A DNA stretch of 64,000 nucleotides, from contig NZ_JABUQZ010000001.1 in NCBI RefSeq assembly GCF_013342145.1, positions 3,472,001 to 3,536,000 on the forward strand, written 5' to 3'. The DNA comes from Haloterrigena gelatinilytica. Its GTDB lineage: Archaea; Halobacteriota; Halobacteria; Halobacteriales; Natrialbaceae. Position 1 is the first letter of the stretch; every line of letters starts with the position of its first letter. Below the pieces are notes generated by a model, which ran no database searches, had not been told where the DNA came from, and saw only the letters and a program-made list of their open reading frames with translations. This document shows positions 54,994 to 63,788 of this stretch, one piece after another. Made by a program: the position numbers and the translations under genes.

Positions 54994-55632
54994 ATGGGAC
55001 TGTTCACAGAACTCAAAGATAGTATCTCTCGGGTTACGGATCGCCTCTTCTCGGAAGAGGAACCCAAACGAATCGGTATCTACGGTCCGCCGAACGCAGG
55101 AAAGACGACGCTTGCCAATCGAATCGCCCGCGACTGGACGGGTGACGCCGTCGGTGCGGAGAGCCACATTCCACACGAAACGCGACGCGCGCGTCGGAAG
55201 GAAGGCGTCGAGATCGAACGCAACGGCAAGTCGGTCGAGATCGACATCGTCGACACGCCGGGTGTGACGACGAAAGTCGACTACGAGGAGTTTACCGACG
55301 AGATGGAGGAAGACGACGCCATCCGCCGCTCCCGCGAAGCGACCGAAGGTGTCGCCGAAGCCATGCACTGGCTCCGCGAGGACGTCGACGGCGTTATCTA
55401 CGTCCTCGACAGCGCGGAAGATCCGATCACGCAGGTCAACACGATGCTGATCGGTATCATCGAATCTCGCGATCTCCCGGTTCTTATCTTCGCGAACAAG
55501 ATCGATCTCGACGACGCCAGCGTCAAGCGCATCGAGGATGCCTTCCCGCAGCACAAGACGATTCCCCTCTCCGCGAAAGAAGGCGAAAACATGGACGAAG
55601 TTTACGAAAACATCGCGGAGTACTTCGGGTGA
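54994..55632 (+). CDS. oapA: Era-like GTPase, origin-associated protein OapA
   Basis: 212 residues. G1 GPPNAGKTT (about 30-38), G3 DTPGVTT (near 84), G4 ANKIDLDD (near 163) and G5 SAKEG (near 193) make a complete small GTPase of the Era/Obg-like group. Established neighbours of haloarchaeal oriC1 carry this gene first in oapABC; its role there is not understood. Start at 54994, preceded by GGAGG at about 54979; a longer in-frame start reads through the origin region. oapB follows after 6 nt. Confidence 0.9.
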   Translation: MGLFTELKDSISRVTDRLFSEEEPKRIGIYGPPNAGKTTLANRIARDWTGDAVGAESHIPHETRRARRKEGVEIERNGKSVEIDIVDTPGVTTKVDYEEFTDEMEEDDAIRRSREATEGVAEAMHWLREDVDGVIYVLDSAEDPITQVNTMLIGIIESRDLPVLIFANKIDLDDASVKRIEDAFPQHKTIPLSAKEGENMDEVYENIAEYFG

Positions 55633-55638
55633 GTATCG

Positions 55639-56040
55639 ATGCCAAAAGCAACTAACACGGACGATCCGGAGGGTCCCGACGGTGTCCAGATCGACCTGAT
55701 TAGCGGCGAACGGATGGAGAACATGGCCACCATGGAGAAAATCCGGATGATCCTGGACGGCGTCCACGACGGCAACATCGTCATTCTCGAGGAGGGGCTG
55801 ACTCCCGACGAGGAGAGCCGACTCATCGAAGTGACGATGTCCGAGATCAGTCCCGACGAGTTCAACGGGATCGAGATCGAAACCTATCCGAAATCCAAGA
55901 CGAACGACTCGTCGCTGCTCGGCCGGATCATGGGCGGCGAGGAGTCCACGGCGAAGCTGACGGTTATCGGACCGGCCAACCAGATCGAGACGCTCCACAA
56001 GGACGAAACGCTGATCAGCGCGCTCGTTTCCCGAGACTAA
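55639..56040 (+). CDS. oapB: DUF2073 protein, origin-associated protein OapB
   Basis: 133 residues of the DUF2073 family. ISGERMENMATMEKIRMILDG (about 21-41, split) and VILEEGLTPDEESRLIEVTM (about 48-67) are its signature. No enzymatic residue is known. It lies between the GTPase gene (6 nt) and oapC; its TAA overlaps the ATG of oapC by one base, so translation is probably coupled. Confidence 0.9.
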   Translation: MPKATNTDDPEGPDGVQIDLISGERMENMATMEKIRMILDGVHDGNIVILEEGLTPDEESRLIEVTMSEISPDEFNGIEIETYPKSKTNDSSLLGRIMGGEESTAKLTVIGPANQIETLHKDETLISALVSRD

Positions 56041-57098
56041 TGCCACACGAATGCACGAACTGCGGCCGGACGTTCCCCGACGGCTCCAAGGAGATGCTGT
56101 CGGGCTGTCCCGACTGCGGCGGGAACAAGTTCCAGTTTGCACCCGCCGCGCGGGCCGCGACCGACTCGAGCGAGTCGGCCGCCACGCGAGCGTCCGATTC
56201 GACCGGGAGTCCCGGCGGGAACGCGGCCGGAACGGCCGACGACGCCGGGACGGTCGAGCGCGCCGCAGAGACCGTTCGTGACTGGGTCTCGTCGGGGACG
56301 AGCCGATCGGCCGACGCATCGGCGACCGACGCCGATGATTCGACGGTTGGTGGCGACGACTCGACGGCCGCCAGCAGCGATCCGACCTCGGCCGCCGCGG
56401 CCGCCGGATCGACGCCGACCGACGGGACGCGACGCGACCGGTCGACCGACGACCGTGCGGAGCGTTCCTGGCCCTCGAGCGACGAACCGTCCGACGGCGC
56501 GGAGGCGACGCCGGCCGGCGAGTTCGAGGAGTGGCCGGAGACGGCTCGTCGACCCGAGGATCGCTCGCCGTCGGAAGCGGATTCGTCCTCGGCGTCGGCA
56601 TCGCCATCGGAAACGGACGCGTCCTCGGCATCAGCATCGACATCGACATCGACATCGACGTCGACGATGGACGCGTCCTCGACGGCCTCGAGTGCGACTT
56701 CGGCGGCCGAGCGCGCCGACTCGCCGAGCGAGTCGATCATGGCCGACAGCGAGAACGACGCGCAGGCCGACGCTCGAAGCGAGGTCGTCTCGACGAACGA
56801 TCTTCCCGACAGCCCGCCCCAGCACGATCGGGGTCCGGACGCCGCGGCCACCCCGGACGAGAAGACCCCGCCGAGCGACGGTCGGGTCGTCAGCGAACCG
56901 TCGGGGGAGCAGCCCTCGATCGAGGAGCTTCGCGAGGAGCTCAACGAGCAGTTCGAGAGCATCAAGATCGTCAGTCCGGGTCAGTACGAGCTCAACCTGA
57001 TGGAACTCTACAATCGCGAAGAGTACATCATCTCCCTGCAGGAGGACGGTCGGTACGTCATCGACGTCCCGGATTCGTGGCGAGACGGCGAGGAGTAA
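56040..57098 (+). CDS. oapC: Zn-ribbon protein, origin-associated protein OapC
   Basis: 352 residues. An N-terminal zinc ribbon (CTNCGRTF at 5-12, CPDCGGNKF at 23-31) is joined by about 230 residues of low-complexity Ser/Thr/Ala/Asp sequence to a conserved C-terminal domain (EQPSIEELREELNEQFESIK style, ending YELNLMELYNREEYIISLQEDG region). The linker includes a simple hexanucleotide run (about 56635-56665, GACATC repeats) giving STSTSTST. Third gene of the oap set; start overlaps the oapB stop. Confidence 0.9.
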   Translation: MPHECTNCGRTFPDGSKEMLSGCPDCGGNKFQFAPAARAATDSSESAATRASDSTGSPGGNAAGTADDAGTVERAAETVRDWVSSGTSRSADASATDADDSTVGGDDSTAASSDPTSAAAAAGSTPTDGTRRDRSTDDRAERSWPSSDEPSDGAEATPAGEFEEWPETARRPEDRSPSEADSSSASASPSETDASSASASTSTSTSTSTMDASSTASSATSAAERADSPSESIMADSENDAQADARSEVVSTNDLPDSPPQHDRGPDAAATPDEKTPPSDGRVVSEPSGEQPSIEELREELNEQFESIKIVSPGQYELNLMELYNREEYIISLQEDGRYVIDVPDSWRDGEE

Positions 57099-57127
57099 GA
57101 CCGGCGCCGTCACGACCGATTTCTCTG

Positions 57128-57150
57128 TACCCCACTCTTTCGAGTGCAAT
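57128..57150 (+). repeat. ORB-like motif after oapC
   Basis: ACCCCACTCTTTCGAGTGCAAT keeps the TTTCGAGTG core with a short C run. It may be a decayed ORB at the far side of oapABC. The stretch 57099-57384 otherwise shows no gene. Confidence 0.35.
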
Positions 57151-57384
57151 CCGCGGTGTACTACCGGCCTTTGGATATGGCATTGGTATTTCGGTTCCAC
57201 ATGAAATGATGGTCTGGGAACCCGACGGCGGGGCGAGAATAAGCTCGAACGGCTACCGGAGAGACTCGAGTACCGTCGTCGACGACGGCGAAACGCCTCG
57301 ATAGCGGTCTGCTACCGGGAGAGAAACGAGCTGTTGCCGGGAGAGAAAGATGGATTTAAGCGACGCGCTCGAGTTGGCTTCCGT

Positions 57385-57474
57385 ATGAGCACCCCAACCA
57401 AGATCGTTCTCACCACGATCGCTGCATCGGCACTGCTGGCGCTGCTGGTCGTCGCCCAGACCACCCTCGCCTGA
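57385..57474 (+). CDS. 29-residue single-pass membrane peptide
   Basis: MSTPTKIVLTTIAAS and then a hydrophobic segment ending VVAQTTLA: one membrane helix, almost no soluble part. The TGA (57472-57474) shares its last base with the next ATG (TGATG), so translation is coupled. A GGATTTAAGC promoter-like box lies about 30 nt before the ATG. Too short for automatic calls but has good codon choice. Confidence 0.55.
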   Translation: MSTPTKIVLTTIAASALLALLVVAQTTLA

Positions 57475-58256
57475 TGTTTACGGCTCGCGACCTCTCGAGT
57501 CCCGTCGAAGCGGTTCGCGACGAGTACGCACCGGACGCGCGGATCGTCGACTGCGAGCGCGATTTCGAGACGTTACCGCCCGCCCAGGCGGAGGAACTGG
57601 GACTGTTCGCCGACGCTCTCGAGCCGGCGAGCTACCCCGCCGACTGGCTGCCGGCGGACGCCCCGACGCTACTCGCCCGGTACGCGAGTTCGGATTTCAC
57701 CGTCGGGATGCCGGGCGACGGCAGCGTCGTCTGGACCCGCCAGACCGATCCGCCGACGGTCATCGTCAAACCGCGCGTCGAGGGGTCGCCCGAGCCGTTC
57801 ATCGACTTCCTGCTCGCCGAGGCGCTCGTCGAACTCGACCTCGAAGTCCCCGAGCACTTCATCGGCTTCTTCGAGGAGACGTATCCTGATTTGAACCGAG
57901 CGGTCCCGCTCGACCCGAACGGAACCTACCAGGTGGCCGCCGCGCTGTACGACGGCTGGGTCGGACTCCAGACCCGCGAAGCCTTCGCCGATTGGCACGG
58001 CGACCATCCGGAGCTGGCCGACGCGTGGCAGGACGCGGGCGCGCGACTCGAGGACCGCGTCTCGGGACTGCCGCGGGCGGTCGCCCGCGGCGAGACGGAG
58101 TTCGCCGACGCGACGGAACTGGCGTGTGCGGCGATCAAACACGCCATCGAGTTACCGGCGCCGTTCGCGGCGCTGGATACCGACGCGTACCGGGATCACG
58201 GCCCCGAGTACGCGATTCGTTGGGCCGAGAAGACGTTCGACTCGCTCGCGGACTGA
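57474..58256 (+). CDS. Conserved haloarchaeal protein of unknown function
   Basis: 260 residues, soluble and acidic. Two parts: an N-terminal beta-rich half (about 1-110; VIVKPRVEGSPEPFIDFL) and a helical C-terminal half (about 110-260; YDGWVGLQTREAFADWH). No family motif is recognised. It is translationally coupled to the membrane peptide upstream. Confidence 0.75.
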   Translation: MFTARDLSSPVEAVRDEYAPDARIVDCERDFETLPPAQAEELGLFADALEPASYPADWLPADAPTLLARYASSDFTVGMPGDGSVVWTRQTDPPTVIVKPRVEGSPEPFIDFLLAEALVELDLEVPEHFIGFFEETYPDLNRAVPLDPNGTYQVAAALYDGWVGLQTREAFADWHGDHPELADAWQDAGARLEDRVSGLPRAVARGETEFADATELACAAIKHAIELPAPFAALDTDAYRDHGPEYAIRWAEKTFDSLAD

Positions 58257-58614
58257 GCGTCGCACTCCGCTCATCGCATCGCCTCGCCTCGTTCTCTCCG
58301 ATCCCATCCATTTCGCCGCTTCCCGCGTCTGACCCCTCCAAATCGCTTTGATCTATCGGACGCTAGTGACTACTTCGATCGTGGTTGACGATAGCATAAA
58401 ACACATCCCGCCGGCACGACCGGATACGAGGTGGTTGTGAAACATCCGGACCGCCGGATCGAGTGGCTCCGAGGGTCCGCTTTCGACTCGAGTGACGTCG
58501 GCGGGTCGTGCACGATTCGAGTCGCTCTCGACGGTCGCCCGAGGGGCGGATCGAGAGACGGAGACGGCCGGGACCGTCTCGGCCGTCACTGCATCGCGAC
58601 CGAGCAGCGCACTC
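58257..58614. other. Intergenic region between convergent genes
   Basis: About 358 bp. It contains a GC hairpin, GAGACGG(58561-58567)/CCGTCTC(58574-58580), near the end of the CBS gene that may help termination, and an AT-richer patch around 58365-58405. No reading frame with haloarchaeal codon bias or RNA gene is seen. Confidence 0.4.
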
Positions 58615-59049
58615 TCAGGTGTGTTCGTACGGCGGAATCTCGGCTTCGACGACGTCGCCGAGCAGTTTCAGCTCTCGACCGAGGAGAACGACGAAATCGT
58701 CGAACGCGACGATTCCGGCGAGGTTCCCGTCCGCGTCCGTGGCGGGCACCCGCCGAACGTTCGCGTCCTCCATGGTTCGGAGGACGTCGAAGATTCCGCT
58801 GTCGACGTCGACGGTCACGAGGTCCTCGCTCATCACGTCGGCGGCGGTCACCGAGGTGGGATCTTCCCCGCGGGAGACCGCCTCGATCGTGATATCGCGG
58901 TCCGTGACGATCCCCTGTGGTTGCTCTTCCTCGACGATAACGACGCTTCCGACGCCCTCATCGTCCATAAGATCGGCTAACTCGGTGAGCGACGCGTCCG
59001 GGGACGCGCTCACGACCTGTTCGCGGACGATCGATTTGATTTCGGGCAT
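58615..59049 (-). CDS. CBS-domain pair protein
   Basis: 144 residues made only of two CBS domains (Bateman pair): VVSASPDASLTELADLM (about 12-28) with GIVTDRDITIE, and LVTVDVDSGIFDVLRTM (about 75-91) with GIVAFDDFVVLLG. Such pairs bind adenine nucleotides and regulate a partner. No partner gene is adjacent. MKT three codons earlier is an alternative start. Confidence 0.88.
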   Translation of the reverse strand: MPEIKSIVREQVVSASPDASLTELADLMDDEGVGSVVIVEEEQPQGIVTDRDITIEAVSRGEDPTSVTAADVMSEDLVTVDVDSGIFDVLRTMEDANVRRVPATDADGNLAGIVAFDDFVVLLGRELKLLGDVVEAEIPPYEHT

Positions 59050-59296
59050 TGTCTTCACCGTTCCGTCGCCGCGATGGGACTCACAGCGACAGGCGCGCCT
59101 TCACCGAACGGTGTGATAAACCTCTATTGCCGTCGATCCGTCGTTCACGATGGCTGACATCCGCGCTCCGCGACGGGCGCGTCCGGAACCGTTCGGCGAT
59201 CAGGGCCCAGTTCCCAGCGAGACACGGACCGACCGGTCCCTCGAGTCGTCCAGCGGCGACACTCACGAACCCGTTCGAGAAAACCCGCGCGACCGC

Positions 59297-59875
59297 TCAG
59301 AACTCGGCGTCGACGCTGCCGTCCTCGTCCAGGTCGATGACGCCGTCGAAGCGCTCGCGGAACTGCTCGACGAGTTCCTCGTCGTGGGGTTCCTCGGAGA
59401 CGTGGAAGAGGCCGATGGCGTCGTACTCCTCGAGTAGGTCGAGAATGCGCTCGACGGCTTCGAGGGCGGCCTCGTCGCCGGCGTAGTAGGCCAGTTCGGT
59501 CACGGAGTCGAAACTGAGGCGGAGTTTCCCGTCGTGGGCCTGGAGGAAGCCGTCGATGTGCTCGACGATGCCGTCGATGTCGTCGGGGGCGGCGACGTAG
59601 TGGACGGTGTCGCTCTTGCGCCGCGAGTAGCCGTGTTCGATGCTCAGCGTGTCGAGGATCTCGGCGCGATCCTCGTCGACGTCGTAGTACTCGAGTTTCT
59701 GTTTGACTTCGCGCGCGGTCGTTCGCGTAGAGACGACGAGGAAATGGTCGGTATCGGTCTTGAGAAATTCGGTGTCGATGCGGTCGGTTTCACCGGTGCT
59801 GGGGTGGAGAAGGAGCACGCCGGTGCCGCCTGGTACCGTCTCCGGAGTGCCGTCTATCTCAAGCGTATACTCCAT
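59297..59875 (-). CDS. Conserved haloarchaeal RecA/KaiC-superfamily-like protein (HTR-like)
   Basis: 192 residues, annotated in haloarchaea as HTR-like or DUF7090. Alternating strands and helices (FLVVSTRTTAREVKQKLEYY; LSFDSVTELAYYAGDEAALE) recall a KaiC-like ATPase core without Walker A. Start MEYTLEIDGTPETV at 59875. The function is unknown; it may be a degenerate ATPase with a sensor role. Confidence 0.75.
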   Translation of the reverse strand: MEYTLEIDGTPETVPGGTGVLLLHPSTGETDRIDTEFLKTDTDHFLVVSTRTTAREVKQKLEYYDVDEDRAEILDTLSIEHGYSRRKSDTVHYVAAPDDIDGIVEHIDGFLQAHDGKLRLSFDSVTELAYYAGDEAALEAVERILDLLEEYDAIGLFHVSEEPHDEELVEQFRERFDGVIDLDEDGSVDAEF

Positions 59876-60029
59876 ATTGCCGTGAACAACTTCCGGCACC
59901 GACTTAATAGTGCGGATGTTTGCGGGGCGTTCGCTCGCCGCGCGAAAAGACGACCCACGGAAGGGTTCGCTCGGCCACGATCCGATGCCCACGGATTTCG
60001 GCCGACCTAAACCTCTCCGTTCTTTCCTA

Positions 60030-60045
60030 TTTAGGCTAGCCTAAA
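60030..60045. promoter_or_regulatory. DtxR-family (iron regulator) operator-like palindrome
   Basis: TTTAGGCTAGCCTAAA is a perfect 16-bp palindrome of the kind bound by haloarchaeal DtxR-like iron regulators (Idr/SirR). It lies in the divergent gap between the 59297-59875 gene and the methyltransferase at 60174 (about 130 nt before the latter). Confidence 0.55.
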
Positions 60046-60173
60046 AAGACTGTCGGTCGATCCGTCGCCATCGGTTCGACTCGAATCGCCGTCTTTCCAA
60101 ATCGGCGCCGACCCGACGCGGGTCGCGATGCCGAGTCGAACACGTTTTCCTCGCCCGGCGTGAGGACTCGCGT

Positions 60174-60854
60174 ATGAGCGTTCGCGAGGAGTTCGACGAG
60201 TGGGCCGCGAGCGGCCGGGACAGAGGCATGGAAGACCGCCACTGGCACACCGCCAAGCACGCGCTCGCGCGGATGCCGGTCGAATCGGGCGACGTCGTCC
60301 TCGATCTGGGCTGTGGCAGCGGCTACGCCGGCCGCGCGCTGCGGGACACGAAGGACGCGGGCCGCGTCTACGGCCTCGACGGCGCGCCGGAGATGGCCCG
60401 CAACGCCGCGGAGTACACCGAGGATCCGGCGGTCGGATTCCTCGTCGGCGACTTCGACGAACTGCCGTTCGCCGACGACTCGATCGACCACGTCTGGTCC
60501 ATGGAGTCGTTCTACTACGCCGCGGATCCAGCACACACCCTCGAGGAAATCGCCCGCGTCCTCCGACCCGGCGGCACCTTCTACTGCGCCGTCAACTACT
60601 ACGAGGAGAACGTTCACTCCCACGAGTGGCAGGAGTTCATCTCGATCGAGATGACCCGCTGGGACCGCGACCGGTACCGCGAGGCCTTCCGCGAGGCGGG
60701 GCTACACGTCGCCGAGCAGGACAACATCCCCGACCGCGAAATCGCGATCCCCGCAGAGGGCGAGTTCCCGACCGATGATTGGGACACCCGCGAGGAGATG
60801 GTCGAACGCTACCGGGAGTTCGGCACGCTGCTGACCGTCGGCGTCGCTCCCTGA
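60174..60854 (+). CDS. Class I SAM-dependent methyltransferase
   Basis: 226 residues, Rossmann-fold methyltransferase. VVLDLGCGSGYAGRAL (about 41-56) binds SAM, then GLDGAPEMA and VGDFDELPFADDSIDHVWS (about 91-109) complete motifs II-III. Related by layout to UbiE-type enzymes; substrate unknown. An iron-regulator-like palindrome is upstream, so it may respond to iron. Confidence 0.88.
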   Translation: MSVREEFDEWAASGRDRGMEDRHWHTAKHALARMPVESGDVVLDLGCGSGYAGRALRDTKDAGRVYGLDGAPEMARNAAEYTEDPAVGFLVGDFDELPFADDSIDHVWSMESFYYAADPAHTLEEIARVLRPGGTFYCAVNYYEENVHSHEWQEFISIEMTRWDRDRYREAFREAGLHVAEQDNIPDREIAIPAEGEFPTDDWDTREEMVERYREFGTLLTVGVAP

Positions 60855-61335
60855 CGCCCCGTCGGTAGTGACTGTTACTGTTCAGTTTCGGCGGTCTACG
60901 GAACGCTCGAGAGAGACTGCTCGAGAGGGACCGCTCGGCATGTGATGGCGCGCGCTGTGCCGCGACGAGTGAATACGAGTCGGAGGACAAAGCCGTGCGG
61001 GGGATGAGGACCGCAGCGACCAGCAGGAGCGAGGACCGCAATCGGTCGGGGAGGGCGAGGCGATTCCCCGTCGCCACGATAGCAGGGCGCTTCCGTTCGT
61101 CCCCGTCGACTATCGCCGCTTTATCTGCTATCGCCGTTTCGTCCGCTATCAGCACAGTTCTCGAAAGCCGTTACTCGGTTCTGTACGCCCCCGTTTCGAC
61201 TCGAGCTATCCGCCGTTTGACAACCCCTTCGCTTCGACTCGAGATGCGTCGCTGTCTATCGATTTCCGAACTGTAACTCGACCCGAAACTGTCCGCGGGG
61301 TACGAAGTCACACAGCAGCCGGGGACACGCCGCCG
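60855..61335. other. Intergenic region with two ORB-like motifs
   Basis: About 481 bp with no convincing gene. It holds two direct ORB-like sequences, CGCCCCCGTTTCGACTCGAG (61187-61206) and ACCCCTTCGCTTCGACTCGAG (61224-61243), both C-first. The final 15 bases depart from the ORB end, so they may be chance matches to a common CGACTCGAG composition. Confidence 0.4.
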
Positions 61336-61911
61336 TTACTCGAACCGCTCGCCGGCCGGAATCGCCACCTCGAGCCAGTTCTCCTCGGGCGGCAGCGGGC
61401 AGTCGAAGGTGTCGCTGTAGGCGCAAAACGGCGTGTACGCGAGGTTGAAGTCGACGACGATCTCGTCGCCGGTTTCCAGGTCGCGGTCCGGGGCCAGTTC
61501 CATGTACCGGCCACCCTGGTAGCTCTGCTGGCCCGTCGTCTTGTCCCGGAAGGGGACGAACAGCGGCTCTTCTTCGGGGCTCTCCATCTGGTAAGCGTTG
61601 AGTTCGAACGCGCCGTCCTCGAGGTCCTCGTCGTCACGCTCGAGGTCGAACTCGAGGGTCGCGACCCGCAGATACCGCATCTCTCGGCCCGCGGTCGTCT
61701 CCATCAGGACGACCTCGGGGTCGTCGTGAACCGTCGCGGTCGCGGCGACGCGGTAGTCCGGATCGGGATCGAAGTAGTCCAGACCGTCGAAGTCGTCGCG
61801 CTCTTCGGGCGGGATCGGCGACTGGGGGTGGTCCGCGAAGAACTCGTCTTTCTCGTCGCGTTTCGACTCGAGTTCCGCGCGCCACTGATCGACGTCGTCG
61901 AGAGTGCTCAT
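61336..61911 (-). CDS. DUF1684 family protein
   Basis: 191 residues matching DUF1684. WRAELESKRDEKDEFFADHP near the N-terminus and the C-terminal VDFNLAYTPFCAYSDTFDCPLPP (about 153-175, split) are the family landmarks. DUF1684 proteins are uncharacterised; the conserved Pro-Phe-Cys-Ala-Tyr segment suggests a ligand pocket. Start as annotated begins MSTLDDVDQW. Confidence 0.85.
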   Translation of the reverse strand: MSTLDDVDQWRAELESKRDEKDEFFADHPQSPIPPEERDDFDGLDYFDPDPDYRVAATATVHDDPEVVLMETTAGREMRYLRVATLEFDLERDDEDLEDGAFELNAYQMESPEEEPLFVPFRDKTTGQQSYQGGRYMELAPDRDLETGDEIVVDFNLAYTPFCAYSDTFDCPLPPEENWLEVAIPAGERFE

Positions 61912-61960
61912 AGCGTTCGTTAGGCGTCGCGACTGGAGTGCGTTGCGTTTGTCGACGGGG

Positions 61961-62164
61961 TTAGCCGCGACTGAGCAACAGCGCGATACCGGTCAGAAGC
62001 GGCAGCCAGAGCGCCGTCGTGAGAATTAGGCCGGCGACGCGGCGGGTCACGTTACCGGTTCCGTCTTCGACATAGAGAAAACACGCGGCGAGCGTCACGA
62101 GGATCAGCCCGAGGAGCGCGTTCGTCGTCCGGCGCTCGTCGAGCGGACGTCTCGATTCCGACAC
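61961..62164 (-). CDS. Small two-helix membrane protein
   Basis: 67 residues: a charged N-terminus, a membrane segment (LLGLILVTLAACFLYV, about 17-32), a short loop, and a second (AGLILTTALWLPLLTGIALLL, split, about 44-64). No family recognised. It lies 49 nt upstream of the DUF1684 gene on the same strand. Confidence 0.55.
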   Translation of the reverse strand: MSESRRPLDERRTTNALLGLILVTLAACFLYVEDGTGNVTRRVAGLILTTALWLPLLTGIALLLSRG

Positions 62165-62258
62165 CGGCCGCTAACAGTTTACGGAATGATAAACCGGTTG
62201 CTGTGGCAGACGGAGACGAGACGAGGCATTCGGACTGTCTCCGCTCGAGTCGTCGTCG

Positions 62259-62498
62259 CTACTCCGCGATCGTCAGGACGCCGTTCTTCGCGGAGACGTC
62301 GCTGGCCTCCGGCGGGAGTTCGAACTCGAACTGGTCGCCGTCGGCGACGATGATCGCGGTCGAGCCGAGAACGTCCATCTCGAGGTCCGCGGCGGCGTTC
62401 CCGAAGTCGACGGCGATAACGCTGCCGTCGTCGTACTCGAACGTGCGGATGACCGCATCGTCTCGCTCGACGTTTTTGAGGGAATTGGGGACCTTCAT
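62259..62498 (-). CDS. Small Hsp20-fold-like protein (haloarchaeal DUF7127-like)
   Basis: 79 residues. The pattern RTFEYDDGSVIAVDFG, ALEMDVLGSTAIIV-like strands and FELPPEASDVSAKNGVLTI repeat the core of the alpha-crystallin (Hsp20) fold, without the usual N-terminal region. Such proteins are common in haloarchaea and unstudied. Divergent to the CPBP protease gene. Confidence 0.7.
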   Translation of the reverse strand: MKVPNSLKNVERDDAVIRTFEYDDGSVIAVDFGNAAADLEMDVLGSTAIIVADGDQFEFELPPEASDVSAKNGVLTIAE

Positions 62499-62723
62499 TG
62501 TGTACCCGTGGGTAGGAGCCGAGCGGATTAAAGGGGCACGCCGGCAGCGTCCGGTTACCCGCCGTCGACGTAACGCTTATCGAAATTCCGGCGAACGCAC
62601 CAGTATGTCACGGCGTTCGCGCCGGCCGCGACGGGTTCGACGGTCGCGGCGGGCTCGACGGTCTCGAGCGGAAACGGGAACGGAACCGGAACCGAGGACG
62701 AGCGCGGAGGCGGGCCGACGGCG

Positions 62724-63683
62724 ATGACGGACCGTCGTCCTCCTCTCGTCTTCCTCGGCTCGCTCGCGGCGCTCTCGGCCGGCGTCGTCGCGCTCTCGCA
62801 GCTGACCGGCGTCGGCATGGTCGTGCTCGCGCCGCTGTACATGTTCACGCCGATGCTCGCGGGGATCGCGACCTGCCTCGTCGGCCCGCCGTCGTTCGAA
62901 CGGGCCGGGCTCCGCGTCGGCTGGGGACGGCTCCGCTGGCTCGCGGTCGCCGCGGTCGTCCCGATCGCGCTCGTGTTGCTCGGGACCGCCCTCTCGCTCG
63001 CCCTACCGGGCGTCGAGTTCGTTCCCGACGCGAATCCGCTGACCGGCGAGGGGACGGATTTCGCACAGACCCAGGGCGGCGAACCCGTCGGGCCGTCGCT
63101 TCCCGGCTGGCCGCTCAACCTGCTCGCGACGATCGCCGTCGCGATCGGGGTCGGCGCGACGCTCAACGTGATCTTCGCCTTCGGCGAGGAGTTCGGCTGG
63201 CGCGGCGCGTTCCTCACCTCGCTCTCGCCCCTCGGTTTCTGGGGTGCGTCGGCCGTCATCGGACTGGTCTGGGGGCTGTGGCACGCGCCGATCGTCCTCG
63301 AGGGGTACAACTTCCCGAACGAACCCGTCCTCGGGGTCGGCGCCATGACCGTCGCCTGCCTCGCGATGTCGCCGGTCTACACCTACGTCACCCTCTCCGC
63401 GCGGTCGGTGCTGGCGCCGGCGATCTTCCACGGGACGTTCAACGCCTTCGCGACCGCGCTGGTCGTCTTCGCGCAGGGCGGGTCGGAACTCGTCGTCAAC
63501 CCCGTCGGCCTGATGGGCGCGCTCGCGTTCGGGATCGCCGCGGTCCTCATCGCGCTCCGCGGGGCGCCGGAACTCACCGCCGACTGGGCCGTCGCCGGCG
63601 AGGACGCCGCGGGCTCCGACGCTGAGGACGGCGATCACGGCGGCGACGCCGGGACGCTCGAGTCGTCGACCGGGGAGGCGTAA
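62724..63683 (+). CDS. CPBP family intramembrane metalloprotease
   Basis: 319 residues with about eight membrane segments. All three metal motifs are present: EEFGWRG (EExxxR, near 154), GLWHAP (near 190) and FHGTFNA (near 236). CPBP proteins cleave within membranes or process CaaX/bacteriocin-like substrates. The acidic C-terminal tail (about 290-319) is disordered. Substrate unknown. Confidence 0.88.
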   Translation: MTDRRPPLVFLGSLAALSAGVVALSQLTGVGMVVLAPLYMFTPMLAGIATCLVGPPSFERAGLRVGWGRLRWLAVAAVVPIALVLLGTALSLALPGVEFVPDANPLTGEGTDFAQTQGGEPVGPSLPGWPLNLLATIAVAIGVGATLNVIFAFGEEFGWRGAFLTSLSPLGFWGASAVIGLVWGLWHAPIVLEGYNFPNEPVLGVGAMTVACLAMSPVYTYVTLSARSVLAPAIFHGTFNAFATALVVFAQGGSELVVNPVGLMGALAFGIAAVLIALRGAPELTADWAVAGEDAAGSDAEDGDHGGDAGTLESSTGEA

Positions 63684-63788
63684 GCGCCGGGGTTCTCGCA
63701 CCCGTCGGCCGGCCCGACGTTTACGGCGGAAGCCGCGGCCACCGTACTCCGTCAGGGATATGCACCACCGTCACCGAGTAGGCGAAGA

